DNA of 64,000 nt from Sphingobacterium gobiense (lineage in GTDB: Bacteria; Bacteroidota; Bacteroidia; Sphingobacteriales; Sphingobacteriaceae): positions 620,001-684,000 of the forward strand of contig NZ_PVBS01000002.1 in assembly GCF_002980575.1 (NCBI RefSeq), written 5' to 3'. Both the position numbers and the translations under genes were made by a program. This document shows positions 15,811-25,337 of the stretch, in pieces. Under the pieces are notes generated by a model. It searched no databases and had not been told where the DNA came from. It saw only the letters and a program-made list of their open reading frames with translations. Positions within the stretch are counted from its first letter, which is position 1. Each line of letters opens with the position of its first letter.

Positions 15811-18800
15811 ATGGAGATGAAACCTATTTTTAGAATGAATAAACTTAAAATAAGATATATGAAGAGTCGTGCTGATATGCCCCTAACTTTTCTAAGGGGA
15901 ACACGGAATGTGTTGTTGGCTTGTTTGCTCGTCGCTCCTTTCGTGGGAGTGGAAGCAGCCGAGACACCCGCTCGGGAGCTGACGAAAATCGAGAAACTTG
16001 TCAATATAACAGGAAAAGTCATCGATCAGGATGGAAATCCGGTTGTGGGCGCCACCGTGTTGGTGAAAGGAACAAAGTCTGGTGTGCAGACCGATAAAGA
16101 CGGAATGTTTAGAATAAACCTGCCTGAAGGAAACACACAATTGGTAGTGAGCTTTGTCGGCTATAAGGTACAGGAAGTCAACGTAGGGGGGATGACCAGC
16201 ATTATCATTACGCTGGAATCCAGCGATGCGATTGAAGAAGTCGTTGTAACAGGATACGGCACGCAGAAGCGTTCCGAAATTGTGGGATCGGTAGCTACGA
16301 TAAAGGGAGAGGAGCTCATGGATATTCCGGCGCCAAATATTGCCGGGGCTTTACGTAATCAAATAGCCGGTGTAGGCGTGAGCGAAGCCTCCGGACGTCC
16401 CGGCGCGAGAATATCTCTGAACATTCGTGGTGCTTCTACCAGTGAGCAAGGCGCGGGTATGGGAGCAACGTCTGAACCGCTTTATATTGTGGATGGAATT
16501 ACGGTGTCAAGTGATGTCTTTGACGCCCTTGACCCGTCTATGGTTGAAGAAATCACCTTCCTGAAAGATGCATCAGCAGCGATTTACGGTGCTGCCGGGG
16601 CTAAAGGGGTTGTGCTTATTACCACAAAGCGTGGTAAGCAGGGAAAGCCAACCATATCGTACAATGGTTATTTGGGGATAACTGACGCTGCCAGAAAACC
16701 GGATTTTCTCTCAGCATACGAACTCGCAGAATTCCTTAACGAAAGTGCTTTCATGGGCAATAAACCCGAAAGCGATATGTTCTCCGATGCAGATTTAGCT
16801 TATCTGAGGGGATTGGATGTGGATAGCTGGTATGACCAACTCTGGCAGCCCGCGGTTATGCAACGTCATAATCTAAGTATCTCTGGTGGAGGAGAGCGGA
16901 CGACTTTCTTTGTTGGGGGCAGCTTTCAAAACCAGAACGCGAACTATGCTGGTATGAAAGAGGATAAGTATTCGCTGCGTAGTGGTCTGACCACAACAAT
17001 CATCGAAGGTCTAAAGGCCGATATAAACTTTAACCTTAATCACAACCTCCGTGAAAGTCAGAATCAGCTCGGTAATCAAACGGACGCATCGTTTTTTGAA
17101 CGGATAATATCTACGCCGGATTGGGTTCCGATGTATATTGACGGGCTCCCGGTTAATTCAGGTGGTGGGGGCAGCAATCCGTTAGCTATATTGAACTCTG
17201 GGTATTTAGAAACACAGAAATATCAAGACTATAGTATAAATGCCAGTCTGACTTATTCGCCTTCTTTCTTGAAAGGATTTTCGGCGAAGCTTCAGGTTTC
17301 GCAAAGAGGAGGAAATTCTAGCAATGAGACTTATCAACCGCCCTATCAACTTTGGGACTTTGCACGGATGGGCAACAATGATAAGTTATATAGTAACAGC
17401 TTGATAGTTGCGGATGAACCCTTTATATGGGGGAGAACACGAGAGAGTGCCACATTGTCGTCAACGCTGGGGAAAAATGGCGGTTATCAGGGATTCGTGA
17501 CTTTAAATTACAATAGTTCCTTTGCAGATCATAGCCTCGATGTGGTTGTGGGTGCAGAGCAAACAGTTTCAGACAATGAAAATATGGGCGTTCGGTGGAT
17601 AAATCAATTGATTCCGGAATCCATGGATTATTGGGCTTTTGACCAAAATCGGACCGATCGTCCGACACGAGTTATCTATAAAACAACCAAGCGATCAGCT
17701 TTCGGACGCCTCAGCTATGATTATAAAAAGAAATACCTTTTACAGATAGTAACACGTTTGGATGCATCCTCTAACTTTGCCAGAGGTAACCGTTGGGGCT
17801 GGTCGCCTAGTGTTGGGGCTGGTTGGATTGTTAGCCAGGAGAATTTCTTTAAAGATAATGTCACTTTTGTGAACCACTTGAAGTTGAAAGCAAATTGGGG
17901 GATTACCGGTGATGACCGGGTGAATGAACGGCTTTGGCAGGAACGTTATTTGATAGATGCTAATAATGGTTACATGTTTGGTGAAGACAAATATGGTGTT
18001 GGTCTCAATCCGAGTACGTATCCCAATTTGAATATAACATGGGAGAAAAAGCGTTCTATTAACTTCGGGGTCGAGTCAACCATGTGGAATAATCGCTTGA
18101 ACATAGGCGTAGAATTTTTTCAGAATAAGACCTACGACGGGTTCGACAAAGGGGTAAATGAAATGAATCCGCTATATTCCGGTCTTGTAGCGCCAGCCGT
18201 CAATTATCGTGAAGTGTACAATTGGGGTTCAGAGTTCTCAATTGGTTATAATACCAGAGTCGCGGAGGACTGGAGAATCAACGCAGGAATGAACTTCGGT
18301 TGGGGTAATTCTGTCGTGACTAAGATGATTTATAACCATAACGCTTTTTTGGAAAGGGATCGTACAGATGGCGATTGGTTAGGAACCAAGTTTGGTGTTG
18401 ATCCGCGACGTTACAACAGTTCTAACATTGGATATCGCACGCAGGGTATGTTTCGTACGCAGGAACAGGTGGACGCTTTCTTGGCTGAAAACCCAAACTA
18501 TACGATTAACGGTAACGTGCCGCAAGTGGGCTGGATGATTTATGAAGACACAAACGATGATGGGGTAATTAACCACTTCGATAAAGTTATTCTATTCGAT
18601 CGCACAGACGCCGTCTTTTCGACGGGTATCAATTTGGGTGTGAGCTATAAATCGTTTAGCTTACGAACAAACATTATGGCACGTTTTGGAGGGAAGGTCT
18701 TTGTGGATAGTAGAGCACGAACCAAACCAGATTTTGAGACCAATGTACCGATTTTTTGGCGTGATCGCTGGACACCGGAAGACCCGATGAACGGCAAATA

Positions 18801-19071
18801 TCCGCGGGCAGACGATCCATATGTTAACGATGCAGCTGATATTTGGGCATTAAACGGTACAACCATCCGGGTGAATAATATGACCGTGAGCTATAACATC
18901 CCTTCCGATGTGACTCGTCGTATCGGCCTGGCAAACGGTCGAATTTTGTTGACGGGTAACAACCTCTGGACCTTGGTGAATCCGTTCAATTACAAGGACC
19001 CTTATACGTCTATCGTGTATAATTATCCAACAGTACGGACGATATCGGTGGGCTTAAGTGCTAGTTTATAA
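15811..19071 (+). CDS. susC: SusC/RagA-family TonB-linked outer membrane transporter (SusC1)
   Basis: 1086 residues from ATG 15811, chosen because GAGGAG lies upstream; the frame also runs back to a TTG at 15784. Domains: signal peptide (RNVLLACLLVAPFVG... ending VEA), carboxypeptidase-regulatory-like Ig fold (about 65-140, ITGKVIDQDGNPVVGATV), SusC signature EEVVVTGYGTQ (about 142), TonB plug (LYIVDGI, FLKDASAAIYGAAGAKGVVLITTK) and a 22-strand barrel ending LSASL. It imports oligosaccharides across the outer membrane with its SusD lid, powered by TonB. There is no STN domain, so no anti-sigma signalling role is indicated. SusD1 follows after 17 bases. Confidence 0.95.
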   Translation: MEMKPIFRMNKLKIRYMKSRADMPLTFLRGTRNVLLACLLVAPFVGVEAAETPARELTKIEKLVNITGKVIDQDGNPVVGATVLVKGTKSGVQTDKDGMFRINLPEGNTQLVVSFVGYKVQEVNVGGMTSIIITLESSDAIEEVVVTGYGTQKRSEIVGSVATIKGEELMDIPAPNIAGALRNQIAGVGVSEASGRPGARISLNIRGASTSEQGAGMGATSEPLYIVDGITVSSDVFDALDPSMVEEITFLKDASAAIYGAAGAKGVVLITTKRGKQGKPTISYNGYLGITDAARKPDFLSAYELAEFLNESAFMGNKPESDMFSDADLAYLRGLDVDSWYDQLWQPAVMQRHNLSISGGGERTTFFVGGSFQNQNANYAGMKEDKYSLRSGLTTTIIEGLKADINFNLNHNLRESQNQLGNQTDASFFERIISTPDWVPMYIDGLPVNSGGGGSNPLAILNSGYLETQKYQDYSINASLTYSPSFLKGFSAKLQVSQRGGNSSNETYQPPYQLWDFARMGNNDKLYSNSLIVADEPFIWGRTRESATLSSTLGKNGGYQGFVTLNYNSSFADHSLDVVVGAEQTVSDNENMGVRWINQLIPESMDYWAFDQNRTDRPTRVIYKTTKRSAFGRLSYDYKKKYLLQIVTRLDASSNFARGNRWGWSPSVGAGWIVSQENFFKDNVTFVNHLKLKANWGITGDDRVNERLWQERYLIDANNGYMFGEDKYGVGLNPSTYPNLNITWEKKRSINFGVESTMWNNRLNIGVEFFQNKTYDGFDKGVNEMNPLYSGLVAPAVNYREVYNWGSEFSIGYNTRVAEDWRINAGMNFGWGNSVVTKMIYNHNAFLERDRTDGDWLGTKFGVDPRRYNSSNIGYRTQGMFRTQEQVDAFLAENPNYTINGNVPQVGWMIYEDTNDDGVINHFDKVILFDRTDAVFSTGINLGVSYKSFSLRTNIMARFGGKVFVDSRARTKPDFETNVPIFWRDRWTPEDPMNGKYPRADDPYVNDAADIWALNGTTIRVNNMTVSYNIPSDVTRRIGLANGRILLTGNNLWTLVNPFNYKDPYTSIVYNYPTVRTISVGLSASL

Positions 19072-19088
19072 GATTAATACCAACAAAG

Positions 19089-20996
19089 ATGAAAAAGAAT
19101 TTATATACAAGGATTAGGAATGGGCTAATGGTCGCACTGTCTTCTGCAATGCTGATTTCCTGTAATAATGACGACTTCTTTATCTTGCCGGATAGAGGAG
19201 GGCTGGATGCTGATTTATGGAATATAGAAGGGGCGGTGAACATGCACCTGAATAAAGCCTATGAGCTGATTATCCCGAGATTTCCTTGGCAGACGGTACC
19301 CTCTCGGTTTGATATCCACTTGGTCAGCGATGAACATTTTTTTGCTTCGAACGGATCGTATGGTGCCCAAGCTTTAGGAATTGCTGGCAACCCGCTGAAT
19401 AACCACGATATACGTTATACAGGAAATAGTTATAACCAAAATTATCTAGACAACCGTTATATGGATATTGCTCGTTGTAATAACGGAATTAAATATTTGC
19501 CCGAAAGTATAATTCCGGATGAGGTTAAATACCCCATGTTGGGACAATATTACGCCTTGCGGGCGATGGTCTATTTAGAATTGGTAAAAGTCTACGGAGG
19601 GGTGCCTTTGGTGTTGGAACCGCAGGACCCTGATGATGTGATGACGGACGGCCGCTCCAGTGCCCGAGCCTGTTTTGCACAGATCATAGATGACCTCGAT
19701 CATGCGATGCAATATTTAGAAGACGTAACTTGGTCTGCGGATAACTGGGGACGGATTACTTATGCCGCGGCTGCGGCGCTAAAAGGAAAGGCGTTGCTGT
19801 ATTGGGCAAGTCCACAGTTTAACCCACTGGATGACCCGAAACATCCCCATGATGCGTCACGCTGGCAAGAGGCACTCGTAGCGAATAAAGAAGCCTATGA
19901 TATTTGTTTGGCGGCCGGCCACCGTTTGGTAGAAGACTATGGTATGATTTTTCAGACTGATGGTAATAAAAACCTAGAAGCAGTGATCTCTCGTCCGTAT
20001 TCTAGCTCAATATCGAGACGAGGCCATGATGAAGAACGAAAATCGCGTCCGCGCTCCGAAAATGGAAATGCATCGCCACACAATGGTTATCGTGCTACCG
20101 TGAAGTTGCTCCGTGCCTATCCTATGAAAGATGGCAATCGCATAGATGAAGGCGGTGATTACACTTATGATGAGTTGCTGTTCTGGAAAGATCGGGATCC
20201 ACGTTTCGAAGCTACTATGGCGTATAATGGCAGCATATGGGAGTTGAGTGGAAAAGAGGGGCGACGCCAGTGGAACTATGAAGGAGCAAGAAACAACGGA
20301 CGCGAAGAAAGTGCAAACTGGGCAGTCTATTGTAAGAAATTCAGTATACCGAGCTTATCGGAATCGAGTACCGCATATTCCGACGGAATAGGCGGTAATG
20401 GTATGGATTGGATTGAGATGCGCTTTGCAGAGGTAATGCTCAACTATGCTGATTGTGCGAACGAATCTGGCGACCTTGCTACTGCTAAAGAGATGGTTCG
20501 TCAAATCCGTCAGCGTGCTGGTATTGAGCAAGGGAGCAATGATTACGGCTTGGGAAACATCGCTAGTGCAGTACAGATGCGTGCATTGTTGCTCAATGAA
20601 CGCATGGTGGAATTTGCTTTTGAAAATAAACGCAATGCCGACCTGCGACGTACGCGAAACTGGCATAAGTTAACAGGTGAATTTTTAGAAACCTATCAGC
20701 TGTTAGTGGTAGGAGATAATGATGACGCGCGACGGAGCACTATTGGGAAACTGGAAGCTATTGATCCAAACACGGGTAAGGCGTTCCGTGAAACGCTGGA
20801 TATAAATAACCGTGACGTCTACCTAGAATACTTTCGTCCCCACGTAGTCCGACCTCAAGAAACGGGCTTTAGGGCGATGAATATTCCTGAATATCATAAT
20901 TTCTATACTTTCCACAACGATTTCGTGCGCAGAGGCGTAAATATCGAGACGACTATCGGATGGGAAGGCGGAACCTTTGATCCGTTAGACGATTAA
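19089..20996 (+). CDS. susD: SusD/RagB-family surface glycan-binding lipoprotein (SusD1)
   Basis: 635 residues with lipobox ISC-N (residues around 25). The SusD helical/TPR scaffold shows in RAMVYLELVKVYGGVPLVLEP, AAAALKGKALLYWASPQFNP and the C-terminal MRFAEVMLNYADCANESGD ... LLNERMVEFAFENKRNADLRR, which is the conserved SusD signature. It caps SusC1 and delivers oligosaccharide. Gene order and spacing match a SusCD pair. The substrate is inferred to be pectic from neighbouring PL1 and GH28 genes, not from the sequence of this protein. Confidence 0.94.
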   Translation: MKKNLYTRIRNGLMVALSSAMLISCNNDDFFILPDRGGLDADLWNIEGAVNMHLNKAYELIIPRFPWQTVPSRFDIHLVSDEHFFASNGSYGAQALGIAGNPLNNHDIRYTGNSYNQNYLDNRYMDIARCNNGIKYLPESIIPDEVKYPMLGQYYALRAMVYLELVKVYGGVPLVLEPQDPDDVMTDGRSSARACFAQIIDDLDHAMQYLEDVTWSADNWGRITYAAAAALKGKALLYWASPQFNPLDDPKHPHDASRWQEALVANKEAYDICLAAGHRLVEDYGMIFQTDGNKNLEAVISRPYSSSISRRGHDEERKSRPRSENGNASPHNGYRATVKLLRAYPMKDGNRIDEGGDYTYDELLFWKDRDPRFEATMAYNGSIWELSGKEGRRQWNYEGARNNGREESANWAVYCKKFSIPSLSESSTAYSDGIGGNGMDWIEMRFAEVMLNYADCANESGDLATAKEMVRQIRQRAGIEQGSNDYGLGNIASAVQMRALLLNERMVEFAFENKRNADLRRTRNWHKLTGEFLETYQLLVVGDNDDARRSTIGKLEAIDPNTGKAFRETLDINNRDVYLEYFRPHVVRPQETGFRAMNIPEYHNFYTFHNDFVRRGVNIETTIGWEGGTFDPLDD

Positions 20997-21042
20997 GTCT
21001 GGGGGTGGAAACCGTTGTAAGATTATTTTAACAAAAACGAAA

Positions 21043-21996
21043 ATGAAAATAACAAAATTGATCTCTCTTTTATCGATGCTCCTGGCGTTCAGCGCCTGCA
21101 AGGTGGAGTCGGAGAATATATTTACGATGTTTGACGACGTAAAAGTAACCTTCCAAAAAGATAGTGAGTATGCTATTGTGGAAGATGCAATAGTTAATGA
21201 TGGTGATAGTGTACATATCTACTTTACTATAACCTCAGCGAAAGAGGATATGATGACTGTGGTCGTAGACAGCACCAATGGTACCGGGACTTGGTCGCGA
21301 CGAGAAATAGAGGTGACAGGACCCGATCGTCGTGCCTATTCGGGTGTCGTCAAGTTTAAAATGCAACGTGATGGAAAAATGAACTTCCGATTTTATGCAT
21401 TGAACGATAACAATGTGTATATAGGTGATGGCTATACTTCAATAACAGTGGAGGGAGCTCCGAGCTACACACTTTTTCCAGACAGACGTTTGTATGCGCC
21501 TGTTGAGGGCGAAGACAATCCGAGCTTTTTGTCACTCACTACGGGAAAAACGTATAGTTATAGTAACGCTGCAAATGTTTCCGATCAAATTGATTTTGGG
21601 ATTGATACCATTGCAGATACTCGGGCAGGTTACGAGAGCAACTTCGCATATAATTTGTATGCGTTAACAGTGGATGAGTATCCAGTTCCCTACTACGATG
21701 TTTCCGGATGGACAAAACGGGAAACGAAGTTCAGCGCACCGATGTCAGCTTCGGGTTCCTACAATACGTTTACCCGTACATTAGTGTCTTCGAGCAAAAT
21801 TGAGGAGATAGCAAAAAATCAAACGATTGATAAAGAACAGACGGATGGAATCCTATCCGGTGAAGGTCTAGCGGCAGCGCGTCTGATTTATTTCCGAACC
21901 CCGGAAGGGAAATACGGAGCGATGTATGTGAATCAAGCGACACGCGACCAACAAAATAGACAGTATGTGAGCGTAGACATAAAAATCCAGAAATAA
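21043..21996 (+). CDS. PUL accessory lipoprotein, unassigned
   Basis: 317 residues; lipoprotein signal with FSAC-K lipobox. The mature protein is beta-rich and consists of two likely Ig-like domains: about 30-145 (VKVTFQKDSEYAIVEDAIVNDGDSVHIYFTI) and about 150-317, ending YVSVDIKIQK. It occupies the position of SusE/SusF or another surface glycan-binding protein behind SusD1, and a terminator follows. The role is inferred from position only; I do not recognise the family. Confidence 0.72.
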   Translation: MKITKLISLLSMLLAFSACKVESENIFTMFDDVKVTFQKDSEYAIVEDAIVNDGDSVHIYFTITSAKEDMMTVVVDSTNGTGTWSRREIEVTGPDRRAYSGVVKFKMQRDGKMNFRFYALNDNNVYIGDGYTSITVEGAPSYTLFPDRRLYAPVEGEDNPSFLSLTTGKTYSYSNAANVSDQIDFGIDTIADTRAGYESNFAYNLYALTVDEYPVPYYDVSGWTKRETKFSAPMSASGSYNTFTRTLVSSSKIEEIAKNQTIDKEQTDGILSGEGLAAARLIYFRTPEGKYGAMYVNQATRDQQNRQYVSVDIKIQK

Positions 21997-22077
21997 AGTG
22001 CAGCGAAATCTATAAAAAAAAAATAACAAATCCTTAACACAGCGTTTACCATAAATCGCTGATAACATTTTATAATT

Positions 22078-22118
22078 AAAGGGCAATACAGTATAAATAT
22101 ACTGTATTTGCCCTTTTT
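22078..22118. terminator. Strong terminator between the two SusCD operons
   Basis: A long hairpin: AAAGGGCAA-TACAGTATA (one-base bulge) pairs with TATACTGTATTTGCCCTTT and is followed by a T run. It closes the SusC1 operon and separates it from SusC2. Confidence 0.82.
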
Positions 22119-22125
22119 ACCTTTG
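22118..22125 (+). promoter_or_regulatory. Candidate -7 promoter element for SusC2 operon
   Basis: TACCTTTG fits TAnnTTTG and lies directly after the terminator, about 75 bases before the SusC2 ATG. No -33 TTTG was found at the expected distance. Confidence 0.35.
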
Positions 22126-22199
22126 TAAGCTATACGCTAGCTAATCCGGCACAGGGTGCTGCCGGGTGAATGCAAGTAGTTATAAATCATGTATTAACT

Positions 22200-25100
22200 A
22201 TGGTAATTTCAATTAAAAAAAGTCTTTTGTGTACGTTGTGTGTATCAGCCCTATTTATAGGACGGCCGATATCCGGAAAGGCACAGGCACAAGCCGAACA
22301 AACGCAAAACACAATTCAAATAAGGGGACAAATCCAATCTTCGCAAGGAGAGGGGGTCGCGGGCGCTACGATAGATTATGGTGGCGGCGAAACATCTGCA
22401 GATAATGAGGGAAGATTCGATATCCGGACGAAAAGTGGCCAAGCGGTGTTGATTTCTGCTATCGGGTACTTGCCACAAACGATAACGGCGACGAAGGACA
22501 CCGTGCTTAATGTCGTGTTGCAGGCTGGAGAATCCACATTGGAAGAAGTGGTCGTTATCGGTTATGGATCGGTGAAAAGAAAAGACCTAACAGGGGCAGT
22601 CGCTTCTGTCAAGTCGGAAGAAATCATGATGGCGCCTGTAGCCAATCCAATTGAAGCATTGCAAGGACGCGTGGCAGGATTGGATATTGCCCGTGAGTCG
22701 GGGCGAGCAAATTCGAACTCCAGTATCTTGCTACGCGGTAATAGATCGTTGACGGCCGGTAGTCAGCCTTTATACATTATTGACGGTATTCCGGGGAACA
22801 TCACGAATCTCAACCCAAATGATATCGAAACGATCGACATCCTGAAAGATGCCGCTTCTACGGCTATTTATGGTTCTGCCGGTGCAAATGGGGTGTTTAT
22901 TATTACCACAAAACAGGCTAAGGCGGGCAGGATCTCGGTGAACTTAGATGCCTATGCGGGAATTAACTCCAACGCTAGGTACCCATCCGCTTTACAACAA
23001 AATGACTGGCTGCGGTATCTTGAAGATGCTTTTGTGGCATCCTTTAATAAAGCACCCGCCGATCGAAATGAATTGCTAAGTGCTTGGAATCTGAACCCAG
23101 AGCAGATTAATCCCTACATCGACAACGGCCAATGGATTAACTGGGTAGATGAAACTTTGCGGACGGGAGTGCAACAAAATTATACGCTGTCTGTAAACGG
23201 TGGAACCGAGAAGACGCAAGGCTTTTTCTCGATGGGCTATAACTCGACGAAAGGGATATACCGGAACGACCAATCGGATTTGTTTACTGTTCGTACCGGT
23301 GCAACCAATAAAATCACCGAATGGTTTAAGGGAGGTATTGTGACCAACTTGACCTGGAGAGACAACGAAACCCGTCCAAGCCGTTTGAACAATACGTTCA
23401 GTATTGCTCCCGTCGGACAAGTTTATGATGAGTTTGGAAATATCAATGTGTGGCCAATCGAAGGATTGACAGAGCCGAGCTTATTAGCCGATGAGATTCC
23501 GAATACTTTACGGAACAATTCGAAGCAGCTAAATCTGACCGTCAACCCCCATATTGATGTAGACATCATGAAGGGTTTGACATTCCGTTCCATATTAGGC
23601 GCTACATTGAGTAGCGGTAGAACGGGACAGTTTGAAAGTGAACGGACGTATATGAAATTATCCGGAAGCGGTGCGCAGGAGCGTACTGCAAACTATCAGA
23701 CACGGCTCGGATACAGCTACGTGTGGGAGAATATCTTAAATTATCAAACAACCTTTGCACAGGACCACGATCTATCTGCTACGCTAGTTTCTTCCTGGGC
23801 GCACACGCAAAATGAGAATTCGAACTCGAGCAATCAAGGGTTCTTATATGATGAATATCTATACTATAGTTTGGGATCGGGGACGGTGCCCTTCGTAGGA
23901 ACAGGCTATACCATGGGCAAACGGATGTCCGTTGCCTCGCGGATTAATTATGGCTATAAAGGACGCTACTTGTTGACATTGACCCAACGTACCGATGGAG
24001 TATCGCAACTAGCACGTCGATGGGATACCTTTATGGCTGCAGCCGGTGCATGGCGTATAAGTGACGAAAGCTTTATGGACGGTACACGGGATGTTCTTAA
24101 TGAACTGAAGTTCCGAGCCTCGTACGGTGTTTCGGGGAATTCGGGAATTGATCCATATTCCACATTGACAGAGGTGACCAGTACAGGCCTGGACCAAATA
24201 AACCTTGGTGGAGGGGTTTTGCCCGTCAGTGTATTAACCCAAGCGGTAGGTAATCCCTTATTGACATGGGAAAAATCATACAATTTTAATCTAGGTTTAG
24301 ATTTTGGGTTATTCAACAATCGCTTAACGGGTGCTATTGAATGGTATGATACAGATACACGTGATGTATTGTACGCACGTAATTTACCCTTCTCTAGTGG
24401 TGGTTTCACCCCGAAGATTCCATATCGGATGACCGACAATATTGCGCGCATGAATAACCGCGGCGTCGAAGTGACTTTAAACGGTAATAATATACTGAAT
24501 GGCAATGCGTTCAAATGGAACTCCACGGTGACCTTTGCCCATAACAATGAGCAGGTTCGCTCCATTGACCTAGGCAGCGGTACCAGCGTAGACGATCTGA
24601 TTTCATTGGGATTATTCATGGGGAGACCAAGCAATACCTTATTTGGTTATAAAAAACTGGGTATTTGGCAAACCGAAGAAATGGCGGATGCTGCGGCTTT
24701 CGGGCTATTGCCGGGAGACGTAAAAACGCAGTCCAACCTCACTAAGGTAAGCGATGGCGTTTGGGTGGATGAAGAAGGCGTGGAGTATTCTGCAGAGAAC
24801 CCCTATTCGATTTCGCCCGACGATCGCGTCATCCTCGGACAGGGAACGCCGAAGTGGACAGCGGGCTGGCAGAACACGTTTCAGTACAAAGGATTTGACC
24901 TAAATATTTTTGCAATTGCGCGCTGGGGACATCATATTGATGCGGAATTATTGGGTTACATGAATAGTTATGGCGCGAGAAATATTCCGGCGGTATACGA
25001 TTACTGGACACCGGACAATCCGACCAATGATTACCCACGGCCGTATATCAACAGGACGTCGGCAAATCACAGTAATCCGTTGCTAGGTATGAATGTGGTC

Positions 25101-25325
25101 GATGCTTCCTTCATTAAAATCAAGAATATTACGCTAGGTTATACCTTACCTGAAAATGTAAGCAATAACATCAAGCTCTCCAGATTCCGCGTATATGCGA
25201 CGATGCATAATCCGATTATCTTTACCCGAAGCCATCTGCTGAGCGGGATGGATCCCGAAACAGGAGCGTCAGACTCTTTTCCGTTGTATAGACAAATGGT
25301 TTTCGGCGTGAACATGTCTTTCTAA
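22200..25325 (+). CDS. susC: SusC/RagA-family TonB-linked outer membrane transporter (SusC2)
   Basis: 1041 residues from ATG 22200 (MVISIKKSLLCTLCVSALFIG), preferred over ATG 22170 because the signal peptide then starts with KK. Domains: Ig-like regulatory domain (about 38-110, IQIRGQIQSSQGEGVAGATI), SusC signature EEVVVIGYGS (about 114), plug (LYIIDGIPG, ILKDAASTAIYGSAGANGVFIITT) and a barrel ending MVFGVNMSF. It is a second importer in the same locus, divergent from SusC1 in length and plug, so probably for a different oligosaccharide size or decoration (inference). SusD2 follows after 12 bases. Confidence 0.95.
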   Translation: MVISIKKSLLCTLCVSALFIGRPISGKAQAQAEQTQNTIQIRGQIQSSQGEGVAGATIDYGGGETSADNEGRFDIRTKSGQAVLISAIGYLPQTITATKDTVLNVVLQAGESTLEEVVVIGYGSVKRKDLTGAVASVKSEEIMMAPVANPIEALQGRVAGLDIARESGRANSNSSILLRGNRSLTAGSQPLYIIDGIPGNITNLNPNDIETIDILKDAASTAIYGSAGANGVFIITTKQAKAGRISVNLDAYAGINSNARYPSALQQNDWLRYLEDAFVASFNKAPADRNELLSAWNLNPEQINPYIDNGQWINWVDETLRTGVQQNYTLSVNGGTEKTQGFFSMGYNSTKGIYRNDQSDLFTVRTGATNKITEWFKGGIVTNLTWRDNETRPSRLNNTFSIAPVGQVYDEFGNINVWPIEGLTEPSLLADEIPNTLRNNSKQLNLTVNPHIDVDIMKGLTFRSILGATLSSGRTGQFESERTYMKLSGSGAQERTANYQTRLGYSYVWENILNYQTTFAQDHDLSATLVSSWAHTQNENSNSSNQGFLYDEYLYYSLGSGTVPFVGTGYTMGKRMSVASRINYGYKGRYLLTLTQRTDGVSQLARRWDTFMAAAGAWRISDESFMDGTRDVLNELKFRASYGVSGNSGIDPYSTLTEVTSTGLDQINLGGGVLPVSVLTQAVGNPLLTWEKSYNFNLGLDFGLFNNRLTGAIEWYDTDTRDVLYARNLPFSSGGFTPKIPYRMTDNIARMNNRGVEVTLNGNNILNGNAFKWNSTVTFAHNNEQVRSIDLGSGTSVDDLISLGLFMGRPSNTLFGYKKLGIWQTEEMADAAAFGLLPGDVKTQSNLTKVSDGVWVDEEGVEYSAENPYSISPDDRVILGQGTPKWTAGWQNTFQYKGFDLNIFAIARWGHHIDAELLGYMNSYGARNIPAVYDYWTPDNPTNDYPRPYINRTSANHSNPLLGMNVVDASFIKIKNITLGYTLPENVSNNIKLSRFRVYATMHNPIIFTRSHLLSGMDPETGASDSFPLYRQMVFGVNMSF

Positions 25326-25337
25326 AAGGAGAACCGC

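Noticed and set aside
22078..22118. Riboswitch or small RNA between the SusCD operons
   Set aside because: The hairpin with T run and its position after a stop are explained by a terminator alone.
23966..24634. 222-residue antisense frame inside SusC2
   Set aside because: Opposite strand to a clear SusC gene; it lacks family motifs and is best explained as a shadow of SusC codon use.
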